Below, one piece after another: positions 8,662-16,655 of a DNA stretch of 64,000 nucleotides. Source of the stretch: Pseudoalteromonas amylolytica. Its GTDB lineage: Bacteria > Pseudomonadota > Gammaproteobacteria > Enterobacterales > Alteromonadaceae. Position numbers and translations under genes: made by a program. Location of the stretch: NCBI RefSeq assembly GCF_001854605.1, contig NZ_MKJU01000028.1, forward strand, positions 63,727 through 127,726. The letters are read 5' to 3'. Every line of letters starts with the position of its first letter. Positions within the stretch are counted from its first letter, which is position 1. Under the pieces are notes generated by a model, which searched no databases, was not told the origin of the DNA, and worked only from the letters and a program-made list of their open reading frames with translations.

Positions 8662-10189
8662 GCCGCTGTGGAGTGTCACCATCTTGCGCGCTGTATTCAT
8701 CGTTGGGTTTGGCGTGTTCGCCAGTGCCTGTCAAACGACGTCCCCTACACAGCGCACTAAAACCGTAGTAAGTAATGACCATGATGTTGCCGCGATAAGT
8801 GCTTCTCTTGTCAGCACGCAAATGCTGGCACAGCCAGCTGTGAAACAAACATCACAAAGCCAACCTAATATCGCCGTCAAAAAACCGCTCAGCAAAGCGC
8901 CTGCCCAAAAAGCCAAGCCCATAACAGATCTATGGCAAAGGATCAGTGAGCAGTTAAGTTTTGATATTGAACTCAATGATAGATTAGAAAGTAGGATTAA
9001 CTGGTATTTATCGCAGCCATATTATCTATCCAGCGTATCTAAGCGCGCCGCTCCCTACTTATACCATATTGTTGAAGAAGTTGAGCGTCGCCGCATGCCT
9101 ATGGAACTAGCACTGCTGCCCTTTGTAGAGAGTGACTTTAGACCTAAAGCAGTTTCTTCTCAACAAGCAGTTGGCGCTTGGCAGCTTGTGAATGCGACAG
9201 CATATCATTTTGGTATTACTACCGATCATTGGTATGACGGTCGCCAAGACATCTTAGCGTCAACCAGTGCTGCCTTGGACTATTTGAACTACCTGCACAA
9301 ACGATTTAATGGTAATTGGTTACACGCGCTCGCAGCCTATAACAGCGGAGAAGGTCGAGTCAAAAAAGCCATCGCTAATAACAAGCGTAAGGCTAAAAGT
9401 CGACACTTCTGGCACCTTTCTCTGCCCAAAGAAACCGAAGACTACGTACCCAAGTTGATTGCACTAAGCTATTTACTGCAAACAGAACATCCAAAATTTA
9501 AACGTCCATCACTGCCAAATTACGCTCTGACCAGTCCATTGGATATTGGCCAACAGTTTGATTTTTCGGTATTGGCTTCATTAACAGGTATTGAAAAAGC
9601 AGCCCTTCATAGATTAAACCCCGGCTACTTGAGGCACCAAAGTTCACCCAATGGACCGCACAAAGTTTTGCTACCACTGACAGAAAAGCAGTTGCTGAGT
9701 AGTCCATTCTTTCAAAAGTACTTTAGTCAGACTTATGTGGTAAAGCCTAATGATACGCTTTATCGGCTTGCTCGACGTTTTAACACAAGCGTAGAGACTA
9801 TCAAGTTACTCAATAATAAAAAAGGTAACATGATACGTGTGGGTGAAAAGCTAAAAGTAAAACAGGCACAGCAATTCGACAGCTTGTTAATCGATTATCA
9901 GATCAGCCCATACGTTGCTCAGGTGCAAAAGCCTAAACAGCTGACCATGGAGCTTCGCCATACCGTAGGTGAAGGTGAGTCATTGTGGAAAATCAGCAAA
10001 CAATACAAAGTTTCTGTACGTGATCTCATTGTATGGAACAAACTCAAAGAGAATAAGGTATTAAAACCTGGAAAGGTACTCGTTTTGCACCTGCCCAAAG
10101 GCAATGAAACACCACAAAAGCCAGCCAGCAATGTGCTGCTATCCGATCTTGAGCAACTGGTTAAGCCAGAAACTCGCTCTAATCGCTAG
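8648..10189 (+). CDS. mltD: Membrane-bound lytic murein transglycosylase D
   Basis: Cleaves peptidoglycan glycan strands to anhydromuropeptides at the inner face of the outer membrane. The 513-residue precursor has a lipoprotein signal with lipobox (VFASAC). The SLT domain has its catalytic Glu at about 161 in LPFVESDFRPKA, followed by AVGAWQL and AAYNSGEGRV. Two C-terminal LysM domains follow, at about 360-402 (QTYVVKPNDTLYRLARRFN) and 437-482 (HTVGEGESLWKISKQY). The start lies inside the preceding gene (14-base overlap), so the pair is probably co-transcribed. Confidence 0.95.
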   Translation: MLFSKPLWSVTILRAVFIVGFGVFASACQTTSPTQRTKTVVSNDHDVAAISASLVSTQMLAQPAVKQTSQSQPNIAVKKPLSKAPAQKAKPITDLWQRISEQLSFDIELNDRLESRINWYLSQPYYLSSVSKRAAPYLYHIVEEVERRRMPMELALLPFVESDFRPKAVSSQQAVGAWQLVNATAYHFGITTDHWYDGRQDILASTSAALDYLNYLHKRFNGNWLHALAAYNSGEGRVKKAIANNKRKAKSRHFWHLSLPKETEDYVPKLIALSYLLQTEHPKFKRPSLPNYALTSPLDIGQQFDFSVLASLTGIEKAALHRLNPGYLRHQSSPNGPHKVLLPLTEKQLLSSPFFQKYFSQTYVVKPNDTLYRLARRFNTSVETIKLLNNKKGNMIRVGEKLKVKQAQQFDSLLIDYQISPYVAQVQKPKQLTMELRHTVGEGESLWKISKQYKVSVRDLIVWNKLKENKVLKPGKVLVLHLPKGNETPQKPASNVLLSDLEQLVKPETRSNR

Positions 10190-10246
10190 CCCTCATGGCC
10201 TTGCTCACGTAAAATGATATGACATATTTTGAAAAACGAGATAGTC

Positions 10247-10735
10247 ATGCAGATTGCAAAAGATACCGCTGTTGAATTTCACTACACGCTAAGCGAAGCT
10301 GGTGAGCAAATTGAAACTAGCACCACGGGTGAGCCACTAACATACTTACATGGTAATGACAGTATGTTACCAGGTCTTGAGAACGCCCTAGAGGGCAAAA
10401 ACTCTGGCGATAAGTTCAGTGTTACACTCGCACCAGATGAAGCCTATGGCGAATACCAAGAAGGTTTAGTTCAACGTATTCCGCTGAAGCATCTGCAAGG
10501 TCTTGGGAATAACAAAGCGTGGCAAGCTGGTATGTCTGCCATTGTAGAGTCAAACCAAGGTCGTCATCAGGTTACCGTGGTAAAAGTAGGTCGTTTCAAT
10601 GCAGATTGTGACCTTAACCACCCATTTGCAGGCAAAACTCTAACGTTCGATGTTGAAGTGATCTCTGTACGTGAAGCTACCGCTGAAGAACTGGCACATG
10701 GCCATGTGCACGGCGCAGGCGGATGTGGTCATTAA
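10247..10735 (+). CDS. slyD: SlyD-type FKBP peptidyl-prolyl isomerase
   Basis: Cytoplasmic prolyl cis-trans isomerase and chaperone with metal-binding ability. The ATG at 10247 with AACGAG just upstream is preferred over the TTG at 10229, giving 162 residues. The FKBP domain is split by the insert-in-flap chaperone domain (about 70-125). Motifs include YLHGNDSMLPGLENALEGK and EAYGEYQEGLVQRIP. The tail HGHVHGAGGCGH keeps a His/Cys metal-binding segment but is far shorter than the long E. coli SlyD tail. The following SDR gene starts 10 bases downstream. Confidence 0.85.
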   Translation: MQIAKDTAVEFHYTLSEAGEQIETSTTGEPLTYLHGNDSMLPGLENALEGKNSGDKFSVTLAPDEAYGEYQEGLVQRIPLKHLQGLGNNKAWQAGMSAIVESNQGRHQVTVVKVGRFNADCDLNHPFAGKTLTFDVEVISVREATAEELAHGHVHGAGGCGH

Positions 10736-10745
10736 GGAACACTAA

Positions 10746-11474
10746 ATGAGCAAAGTTGCCATAGTTACAGGTGGCAGCTTTGGCATTGGCTTAGCCATTG
10801 TCGAGAAGCTGCTTAGCCAAGAGTATCAGGTTTTTAACTTAGATATTCATCCCTCACCAGTTGGTGACTATGTGCATTGTGATGTCAGCAAGGTTGCAGA
10901 TGTACAAAAGCACATTACCGATATTATTCACCAAACAGGCCGAGTTGATGCCCTAGTTTCTAACGCAGGTAAGCATCTCAGTGCCAACATCGAAAATACC
11001 GATGAAACAACGTTAGATAGCTTATTCGCCCTCAACGTAAAAGGTGCTTATGCGGCCACAAAGGCAGTGTTGCCCGTCATGAAGCAACAAAATAATGGCG
11101 CTATTGTGTATATTTCTTCGGATCAGGCACTCATTGGCAAAACCAACTCATTTGCCTACAACCTTACAAAGGCTGCGTTGGCATCAATGGCACGTACTAC
11201 AGCCTTGGATTACGCTTCGTTCAACATTCGCGCTAATGCGGTGTGCCCTGGTACTATTGAAACGCCTTTATTTCACACAGCCATTGATAGCTATTGTCAC
11301 AGAAGTGGAGCTATTAAAGATGAAGTAGTCGCTGATGAGGCGAAAATGCAGCCTCTTGGCCGGTTAGGCCAAGCCCATGAAGTCGCCGCATTGGTCGCAT
11401 TTTTACTCAGTGATGATGCGTCATTTATCACGGGAAGCTTACAGAGTATTGATGGAGGCTACACAGCCCAATGA
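10746..11474 (+). CDS. Short-chain dehydrogenase/reductase
   Basis: A 242-residue classical SDR. The cofactor-binding glycine motif TGGSFGIG is at about 8-15, and Asp in NLDIH at the end of beta-2 points to NAD rather than NADP (inference). It has SNAGK near 75-79, the catalytic Ser in YISSDQ, and the YxxxK pair in AYNLTKAAL at about 135-143. The C-terminus SLQSIDGGYTAQ is typical of the family. It overlaps the next gene by 4 bases (ATGA). With an amidohydrolase/lactonase-type partner, it may oxidise a sugar to its lactone. The substrate is unknown. Confidence 0.85.
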   Translation: MSKVAIVTGGSFGIGLAIVEKLLSQEYQVFNLDIHPSPVGDYVHCDVSKVADVQKHITDIIHQTGRVDALVSNAGKHLSANIENTDETTLDSLFALNVKGAYAATKAVLPVMKQQNNGAIVYISSDQALIGKTNSFAYNLTKAALASMARTTALDYASFNIRANAVCPGTIETPLFHTAIDSYCHRSGAIKDEVVADEAKMQPLGRLGQAHEVAALVAFLLSDDASFITGSLQSIDGGYTAQ

Positions 11475-12307
11475 CCCAGATTATTGACCCTCATCTACAT
11501 TTTTTTGACTTGCAGAAGGGTCAATATCAATGGCTGGTTGGCTCCTCTCCACCAGCGTGGCCAAACCTTGATAAAATTAGACAAAATCACGGGCTTGCAC
11601 AATTGGTGCTGGGGGATGACCTTTGTCTAGCTGGCCTTGTACACATCGAGGCTGGGTTTGACAATCAAAACCCCGCTACCGAGCTCAAATGGCTAGCAAC
11701 ACAAATTTCCACGTTACCATACAAGGCGATTGCCTATATTGATATGACACAGGCACCCAAAGACTTTTGTGCCCAGTTACAACCATTATTGGATAATACC
11801 AACTTTATTGGCATTCGTGATATCAGTGAAGGGCCGGATGCCAATAAGCTGTTACACCCTAATGTTGCAACAAACCTTGCGGTTTTGGCTGAACACGATC
11901 TGGTGTTTGAAGCCCAATTTGAATTGCATCATGATTCAGTCGCTAAGCATTTGTCGGTTGTATGTCAGCAACTACCTAAGTTGCAAGTTGTCATCAATCA
12001 TAGTGGCTTTTTACAGCAAGATACAAAATGGCAAGGTGGTCTGCAACTGATGGCACAGTGCCGCAATGTCGCCATTAAATTTTCAGGTCAAGAACACGTA
12101 AATAATCACTTAGATAGTCACACTCTGCTGGCGGTGCTCATTGCAGCCTTTGGTGATGAGCGCGTGATGTTTGCGTCAAATTATCCGGTGTGTTTAATGC
12201 GAGATGATTACGCCAATGTATGGCACCATTATCGCCAATTAGTGGATGACGATACCCTATGGGGGAAACTCAGTTACCATAACGCGAAGCGCGTATATCG
12301 ACTTTAA
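11471..12307 (+). CDS. Amidohydrolase-2 family hydrolase (COG3618, lactonase-like)
   Basis: A 278-residue TIM-barrel hydrolase. It shows the family N-terminus IDPHLHFFDLQKGQYQWL (metal-binding HxH), a mid-barrel VVINHSGFL and the late FASNYPVCL. The closest families I can name are L-fuconolactonase/L-rhamnonolactonase-like and 2-pyrone-4,6-dicarboxylate lactonase-like proteins. It starts inside the SDR stop codon, so the two are one transcription unit; dehydrogenase then lactone hydrolysis is a plausible two-step reaction. No dehydratase, aldolase or transporter follows, so the pathway is incomplete here. Its stop overlaps the converging gene by 4 bases. Confidence 0.8.
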   Translation: MTQIIDPHLHFFDLQKGQYQWLVGSSPPAWPNLDKIRQNHGLAQLVLGDDLCLAGLVHIEAGFDNQNPATELKWLATQISTLPYKAIAYIDMTQAPKDFCAQLQPLLDNTNFIGIRDISEGPDANKLLHPNVATNLAVLAEHDLVFEAQFELHHDSVAKHLSVVCQQLPKLQVVINHSGFLQQDTKWQGGLQLMAQCRNVAIKFSGQEHVNNHLDSHTLLAVLIAAFGDERVMFASNYPVCLMRDDYANVWHHYRQLVDDDTLWGKLSYHNAKRVYRL

Positions 12308-13071
12308 GAGCGGATCTGCACCAGATCGTAAGCCGCTAAGCTCGGCACTATGCTCTGTAAGCGTGTTTCTGTATTTTCTAATGTATTAAGGCATTCACAA
12401 TACTCTTCAGCCTTTGCTTCAAGCTGCTGTGCTTTCTTTTGCAATGACTTATCGATTTCTCTGGAAATGATTTCCATGCGTTGTCCCATATCCGTGATCC
12501 TATCTTCGATATTTCCCTCTCGAGATTTAAACGCATCACCCAACGACATTAGGATAGCACCCAGCGAACCATGTACCGCAGAGTGAATTTTTTTGCTTAT
12601 TTCTTTGGTAAAAAAGTCATCTATTTTCGACAGTGATTGCGGCGCAATGAAGAAAAAGTCATCACCCCGTTTAAATTTGTCCATTAGTGCACGCTCAACA
12701 TATTGCAATTGTGTTTTAAGTACCTCAGGCTCTTTATCAGACATACCTTCAACCACTTGCTCAATAGCGCTTAATCCTAGGTTGACACCATCCGTTGCCA
12801 AGCTCACCAACTCTGGAACTGTGTCTCTAATACCGCGTGAGTATTCGTACAATACTTGGGTTTCTTGTTCAGAGAGCTCCACCCAATAACCACGGATCAA
12901 CAACTGGTCATCATTGTTGATTTGCACGCGTGTTTGGCCATTATCAACAATGCGGATCTCGCTGTCGGTAATAATAAGGCCATGGCTCAACTCAACATCG
13001 CATTTATTTTTTGCCAATACAGGCAAAGCACTCAATAGCACTAATGCTGCGAAACTCAATGAACGAAACAA
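12304..13071 (-). CDS. DUF2884 (YggN-like) exported protein
   Basis: An exported protein of about 255 residues with a hydrophobic signal (SLSFAALVLLSALPVLA, mature start KNKCDVEL). The mature part matches my memory of the YggN/DUF2884 family: CDVELSHGLIITD, IRGYWVELSEQETQVLYEYSRGIRD, and a helical C-terminal half with a conserved ECLNTLE segment. The start is uncertain. There is no ATG; a GGGGAG ribosome site at about 13082-13087 favours TTG 13071, while TTG 13092 would add seven residues. The function of the family is unknown. It converges on the amidohydrolase gene with a 4-base overlap. Confidence 0.75.
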   Translation of the reverse strand: MFRSLSFAALVLLSALPVLAKNKCDVELSHGLIITDSEIRIVDNGQTRVQINNDDQLLIRGYWVELSEQETQVLYEYSRGIRDTVPELVSLATDGVNLGLSAIEQVVEGMSDKEPEVLKTQLQYVERALMDKFKRGDDFFFIAPQSLSKIDDFFTKEISKKIHSAVHGSLGAILMSLGDAFKSREGNIEDRITDMGQRMEIISREIDKSLQKKAQQLEAKAEEYCECLNTLENTETRLQSIVPSLAAYDLVQIRS

Positions 13072-13134
13072 CGATTTATCACTCCCCGTCAAGAAACGAA
13101 AAGAAGAGTAGCAAACTTTTATCTAATGCCAAAG

Positions 13135-13653
13135 CTATTTGGCATAGCGAACTAAACGCAAAAAGATATCTGAGGTTTTCGCCTTCAAATTATTCTTACC
13201 ATCAGCCAATTGATATGCCCATGCATGATCTTGCTGAGATATCGCGGTTGTACTGGTCCAATAGTTGTCATTTTGTGTTGATAGAAACACTTCTTGATTG
13301 ATGGCGGGGTCCACACAACTATGCTCAATAATACTTGCTAGTTCTTTCACATTAGGTACGTGCCAATCCGTGTAATCGGCATAATTACTGTTTTTTGCAG
13401 CTACCAATGCCTGCTGCCAATTGACCTGTAACGCAGCACTGTTACACGTTTCACTCACGGCATCATAACTTTGTCCAAATTCACAGACTTGCCACATTAG
13501 GCCCGTTTCATTGTCAGTCGTCGTACCATCAGGGTTCATGGTGAAACGCTCTGTGGGTGTAGTGCTTGGCGCACTGGTTGCCTCAACACAAGTTTGCTCA
13601 GCCAAGGTCGCAAAAGAGCTCAGTAGTACAAAACCGGATAACAACAGTTTCAT
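13135..13653 (-). CDS. Secreted DUF1566 protein
   Basis: A 172-residue protein with a signal peptide (KLLLSGFVLLSSFATLA). The rest is a single DUF1566 (Lcl C-terminal) domain: the TDNETGLMWQVCEFGQ opening, DYTDWHVPNVKELASIIEHS, NYWTSTTAISQQDHAWAYQL and a terminal FLRLVRYAK. This is a C-lectin-like fold common in secreted and cell-surface proteins; function unknown. I place the start at ATG 13653, preceded by AGGGA; an earlier ATG at 13665 overlaps the stop of the upstream gene. It directly follows a larger DUF1566 lipoprotein, so the two likely act together. Confidence 0.8.
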   Translation of the reverse strand: MKLLLSGFVLLSSFATLAEQTCVEATSAPSTTPTERFTMNPDGTTTDNETGLMWQVCEFGQSYDAVSETCNSAALQVNWQQALVAAKNSNYADYTDWHVPNVKELASIIEHSCVDPAINQEVFLSTQNDNYWTSTTAISQQDHAWAYQLADGKNNLKAKTSDIFLRLVRYAK

Positions 13654-13661
13654 ATTTTCCC

Positions 13662-15341
13662 TCATGGTGTTCTCACTAACCGCACATAGGCGGTATTTGC
13701 TTTTGGATATGCCAAGTCATTGCCTGTTTGCATATCAAGTATGAATGCTTGAGTGAGGCTACGACCATCCACACTGGTTTGTGCACTCCAATAATACAAG
13801 TGCCCCAACTCTGCTGCATCTGGTAGGTTAGGGAAAAAGTCAGGATCAAGTAGATGTGAGTCGCCCTGTCTACCAAAATCAATCAGACTTAGTAGCTCAA
13901 AGTAAGTCGGTAGTCGCCAGTTACTACCACCACAAAAATTGCTGGCGTTCACTTCATCAATAAATGCTTGAATACCGCAGTCAGTGTCACTCGGGCAGGT
14001 CGAGTTTGCAGGGCTAACAACGCTACCAGGGTATGCGGCATCACTCACACGGTCTATATGCCAAGTGTAGTGATTAATACTATCCCGTGTGTCCGTGTTG
14101 GGGAGCGTGCCAGTACCACTGAGTTTAACTTCCCAGATAAGACCGTTGACGTTATCTCTTACACAACTGAACTGGCTAGCGGTGTCTGGTAACTCATCGG
14201 CGAATTCGTTCAACTTTGTGTAGTCAAAAGCGGCGCGCCCTTGTCCCACTTTATCTAAAAAGTCAGCGACACTGTCTCTGCCAATATCTGCGTCTTGTTC
14301 GGGGTAATCGGCATCATCGCAGTCAATCTCTGTGCTGGCATCAAAACATGTATCTAGGCCACTGTCTTGGATCAGCCCCAGCGCCTTGGGTTCTAAGTTT
14401 ACGGTCACCGTGTCAGTTGCGCTATACCCATTGGGGTCGGTGACCGTCACCTGAAACGAAAGCTCTGTGGTCACATCCACATCTGGAGCAACGAATTGAG
14501 TTATACACTGACTAGGTTCATTGATAGTGACCATGGTATTTTGTCCGGTTTGGACAAGGTGCTGCCACAGACAACTAAACTGTCCCGACGCTGTTTTACT
14601 TTGTGTGGCATCCAGTGTCACGGTATCAAACTCAATCGCTGTTTGTACCTCTCCTGCATCAGCAATAACAGGCTGGTCAGCCTTTAACAAGGTCACGCTG
14701 TATTCTGTGCTAGCACTGCCGTCTTCGTCATCGGTTACTGTAAGCCTAAACTTTGCGGCTTGGTTTGTGACCAATAACGGATGTACAAATTGTAATGTTT
14801 GTTCTGTAGTGCTGCTAAAACTTAATGTCGGTCCTGATACTTGCTCCCACAAATAACCAACTACTTGACCATTTTCATCAGGATCTGAAGATTCTGCGGC
14901 ACTTAACTCAACGGTGTCTAAATACTGGGATTGTCCTTCGCTAGGTAGGGTTTGCAAAACAACAGGAATAGGTAATTGATTCTGCGAAGTAATAAATACA
15001 GAAACTTGATCAGAAACAACTTGTCCATTTGGCGCAAGGTAATCTACTTTAAAAACGGTTTCACTGTCTGATTTAACATCTGGCGCTGTGACTTCAATCT
15101 CCATGCCCTCTTGTGGAAAACCTTCAACATTTGGGCCGCTTAGGACTTGCCAACTCACCGTGCCACCCGAAGGCGAGACCAAAGCAGATAAACTAAATAG
15201 TGACTTTTCCAGTACAGTTACATCTTCACCAGCGTTGATGCTGGCATTTTCCGTGTTAGATCCTGAGTCAGAACCCCCACCTCCCCCACAAGCAGCTAAC
15301 AACAAGCCCAATACAAAGGGAAGTATTTTGGTTCTATTCAT
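13662..15341 (-). CDS. PKD-like/DUF1566 surface lipoprotein
   Basis: A 559-residue lipoprotein. It has a signal peptide with lipobox LLLAAC, followed by a glycine/serine linker (GGGGGSDSGS). Residues of about 40-320 form three Ig/PKD-like domains with recurring blocks such as LSAAESSDPDENGQVVGYLWEQVSGP and FRLTVTDDEDGSAS (shortened: SSDPDENG, LTVTDDEDG). A DUF1566 domain occupies about 370-559 (CVRDNVNGLIWEV, NWRLPTYFELLSLIDFG, YVRLVRTP). The start is ATG 15341 with GGAG at 15347-15350; a GTG two codons earlier is unlikely. It is probably anchored to the outer membrane and surface-exposed. It shares an operon with the smaller DUF1566 gene downstream (8-base gap). Confidence 0.85.
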   Translation of the reverse strand: MNRTKILPFVLGLLLAACGGGGGSDSGSNTENASINAGEDVTVLEKSLFSLSALVSPSGGTVSWQVLSGPNVEGFPQEGMEIEVTAPDVKSDSETVFKVDYLAPNGQVVSDQVSVFITSQNQLPIPVVLQTLPSEGQSQYLDTVELSAAESSDPDENGQVVGYLWEQVSGPTLSFSSTTEQTLQFVHPLLVTNQAAKFRLTVTDDEDGSASTEYSVTLLKADQPVIADAGEVQTAIEFDTVTLDATQSKTASGQFSCLWQHLVQTGQNTMVTINEPSQCITQFVAPDVDVTTELSFQVTVTDPNGYSATDTVTVNLEPKALGLIQDSGLDTCFDASTEIDCDDADYPEQDADIGRDSVADFLDKVGQGRAAFDYTKLNEFADELPDTASQFSCVRDNVNGLIWEVKLSGTGTLPNTDTRDSINHYTWHIDRVSDAAYPGSVVSPANSTCPSDTDCGIQAFIDEVNASNFCGGSNWRLPTYFELLSLIDFGRQGDSHLLDPDFFPNLPDAAELGHLYYWSAQTSVDGRSLTQAFILDMQTGNDLAYPKANTAYVRLVRTP

Positions 15342-15361
15342 GACCACTCCTTGCCTAATTC

Positions 15362-15694
15362 TTACAAATAACTGTCTTGGTGAATTCTTACAAATAGCTT
15401 GGTGCCAATTTTTGAATAGTCTACTTTATACTCTCGACCATCTAGCGCTTGAATGAACAACAAACGTTTCACTTCACCGAACACATCCACACTGGAGACA
15501 TGCACGACTTCGAGATAGCGCTCTTTCGCCTCTCGACGATTTCTCGGCAACTCTTCTTTAAATGGCACTAACCCCATCGGTGTTACTTTAATCTTTGGGT
15601 GTGCTTCACCGTTCACAATGACTAAATCGAGCTTCTTCTCTTTATGAATAATGGTGTTGCGGCCACTTTTAATAAAGGCTCTTTCTGTGCTCAT
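15362..15694 (-). CDS. Basic 110-residue protein of unknown function
   Basis: I do not recognise this family. The protein is 110 residues and rich in Lys/Arg and acidic residues. It has no signal peptide or membrane segment, so it is probably cytoplasmic. Segments that look structured are KLDLVIVNGEAHPKIKVTPM, a charged helix ELPRNRREAKERY and a C-terminal beta-rich part (ALDGREYKVDYSKIGTKLFV). The start has a ribosome site (AGGATC, about 7 bases upstream). It lies between the DUF2982-like gene and the DUF1566 lipoprotein on the same strand, 20 bases upstream of the latter. Confidence 0.6.
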   Translation of the reverse strand: MSTERAFIKSGRNTIIHKEKKLDLVIVNGEAHPKIKVTPMGLVPFKEELPRNRREAKERYLEVVHVSSVDVFGEVKRLLFIQALDGREYKVDYSKIGTKLFVRIHQDSYL

Positions 15695-15730
15695 GAATTG
15701 ATCCTGTTACTTCTTCGTTAAGGCGGTTTG

Positions 15731-16426
15731 CTAATCAAGCAAAGATCCTACCACCTCATCTGGATTTAACTTCCAGCGATTCAATAATGTCGAAAAATGC
15801 CATATGTCCCTATCCAAAACGTTTGCTGGTAACAGTAAGTCGTACCCTGTTAACGCTTTAAGATTATGCATTCTATTTGCAAACATCGCTATCAGACCTG
15901 TATATACATTGCCAGACGCTGAGCGATAATCACTCGGTTCAACCAGCCATTCTGGTGGGCAGTTACCGTTTTTACAATATACTTTAACAGCTTGTAAAAA
16001 AATATACCTCTGTTCTACCAACAATTTTCCCGCTAACCTTGGGCTCAAGTCATGTAAAAATGTGTCGATATTATTAAGTTTAATACCAACCGCATTTAAC
16101 TCAAGAATTTCAAGCTCCTGTGTTACAGATGGGATACCAGCCGAGTGAAAATTATCAACCTCAATGTGCATATTTCCAAAACGGTGGACATAACATATTT
16201 CTTTATTATCAATAAGTAAACTATAGAATGGCTGCTGACTTTTTAAAAACCCCAGTAAAATAGCCATTAAAGCCGTACTTGCCAATAAAATTTCAACTAT
16301 GCTGATTGGGGTACTTCGCAACGCGACAAATGTCATGATCACAGCCAAACATATCGCTCCAACGAGCATAAACTCCATGCCATGGCGATTTGCAGTCGCT
16401 CTCAATTTAGCTTGCTTAATCGACAT
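15731..16426 (-). CDS. DUF2982-like inner-membrane protein
   Basis: A 231-residue protein. Two transmembrane helices lie near the N-terminus (MLVGAICLAVIMTFVAL and VEILLASTALMAILLGFL), and a soluble domain of about 170 residues follows. The C-terminal segments LLLPANVLDRDIWHFSTLL and RWKLNPDEVVGSLLD recall the DUF2982 family of Alteromonadales and vibrios; that is from memory. ATG 16426 is preferred over TTG 16435. Function unknown. It is divergent from the RND adaptor gene, with about 230 bases between. Confidence 0.6.
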   Translation of the reverse strand: MSIKQAKLRATANRHGMEFMLVGAICLAVIMTFVALRSTPISIVEILLASTALMAILLGFLKSQQPFYSLLIDNKEICYVHRFGNMHIEVDNFHSAGIPSVTQELEILELNAVGIKLNNIDTFLHDLSPRLAGKLLVEQRYIFLQAVKVYCKNGNCPPEWLVEPSDYRSASGNVYTGLIAMFANRMHNLKALTGYDLLLPANVLDRDIWHFSTLLNRWKLNPDEVVGSLLD

Positions 16427-16603
16427 AGAAACCAAAATAAAAGATAAACATCAGCACCGCCCAAAGCAGCACATAACGTATTGTAATACAGGTTTTACAG
16501 GGGGGTTGTTTTGCCACTTATACTCTCACACTCTGCTGATACTGTTTCCTATCATTCAATTTTTCGGCCAACTCACAAAATAACGAGATACCTAACTATA
16601 TGT

Positions 16604-16616
16604 ATACGGGCCGTAT
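16604..16616. promoter_or_regulatory. Palindrome upstream of the RND efflux operon (candidate operator)
   Basis: ATACGG-G-CCGTAT is a perfect 6-base inverted repeat around one central base. It lies 40 bases upstream of the adaptor ATG at 16656, where a repressor site would be expected. No regulator gene is adjacent. Functional status is inference. Confidence 0.35.
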
Positions 16617-16655
16617 TTTGTACACTATTAACATCTCTATTTGCGGTATATTTTT

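Noticed and set aside
14521..14856. A 111-codon plus-strand frame inside the PKD/DUF1566 lipoprotein gene
   Set aside because: It is antisense to repeated Ig-like domains and has low-complexity composition typical of a shadow frame.
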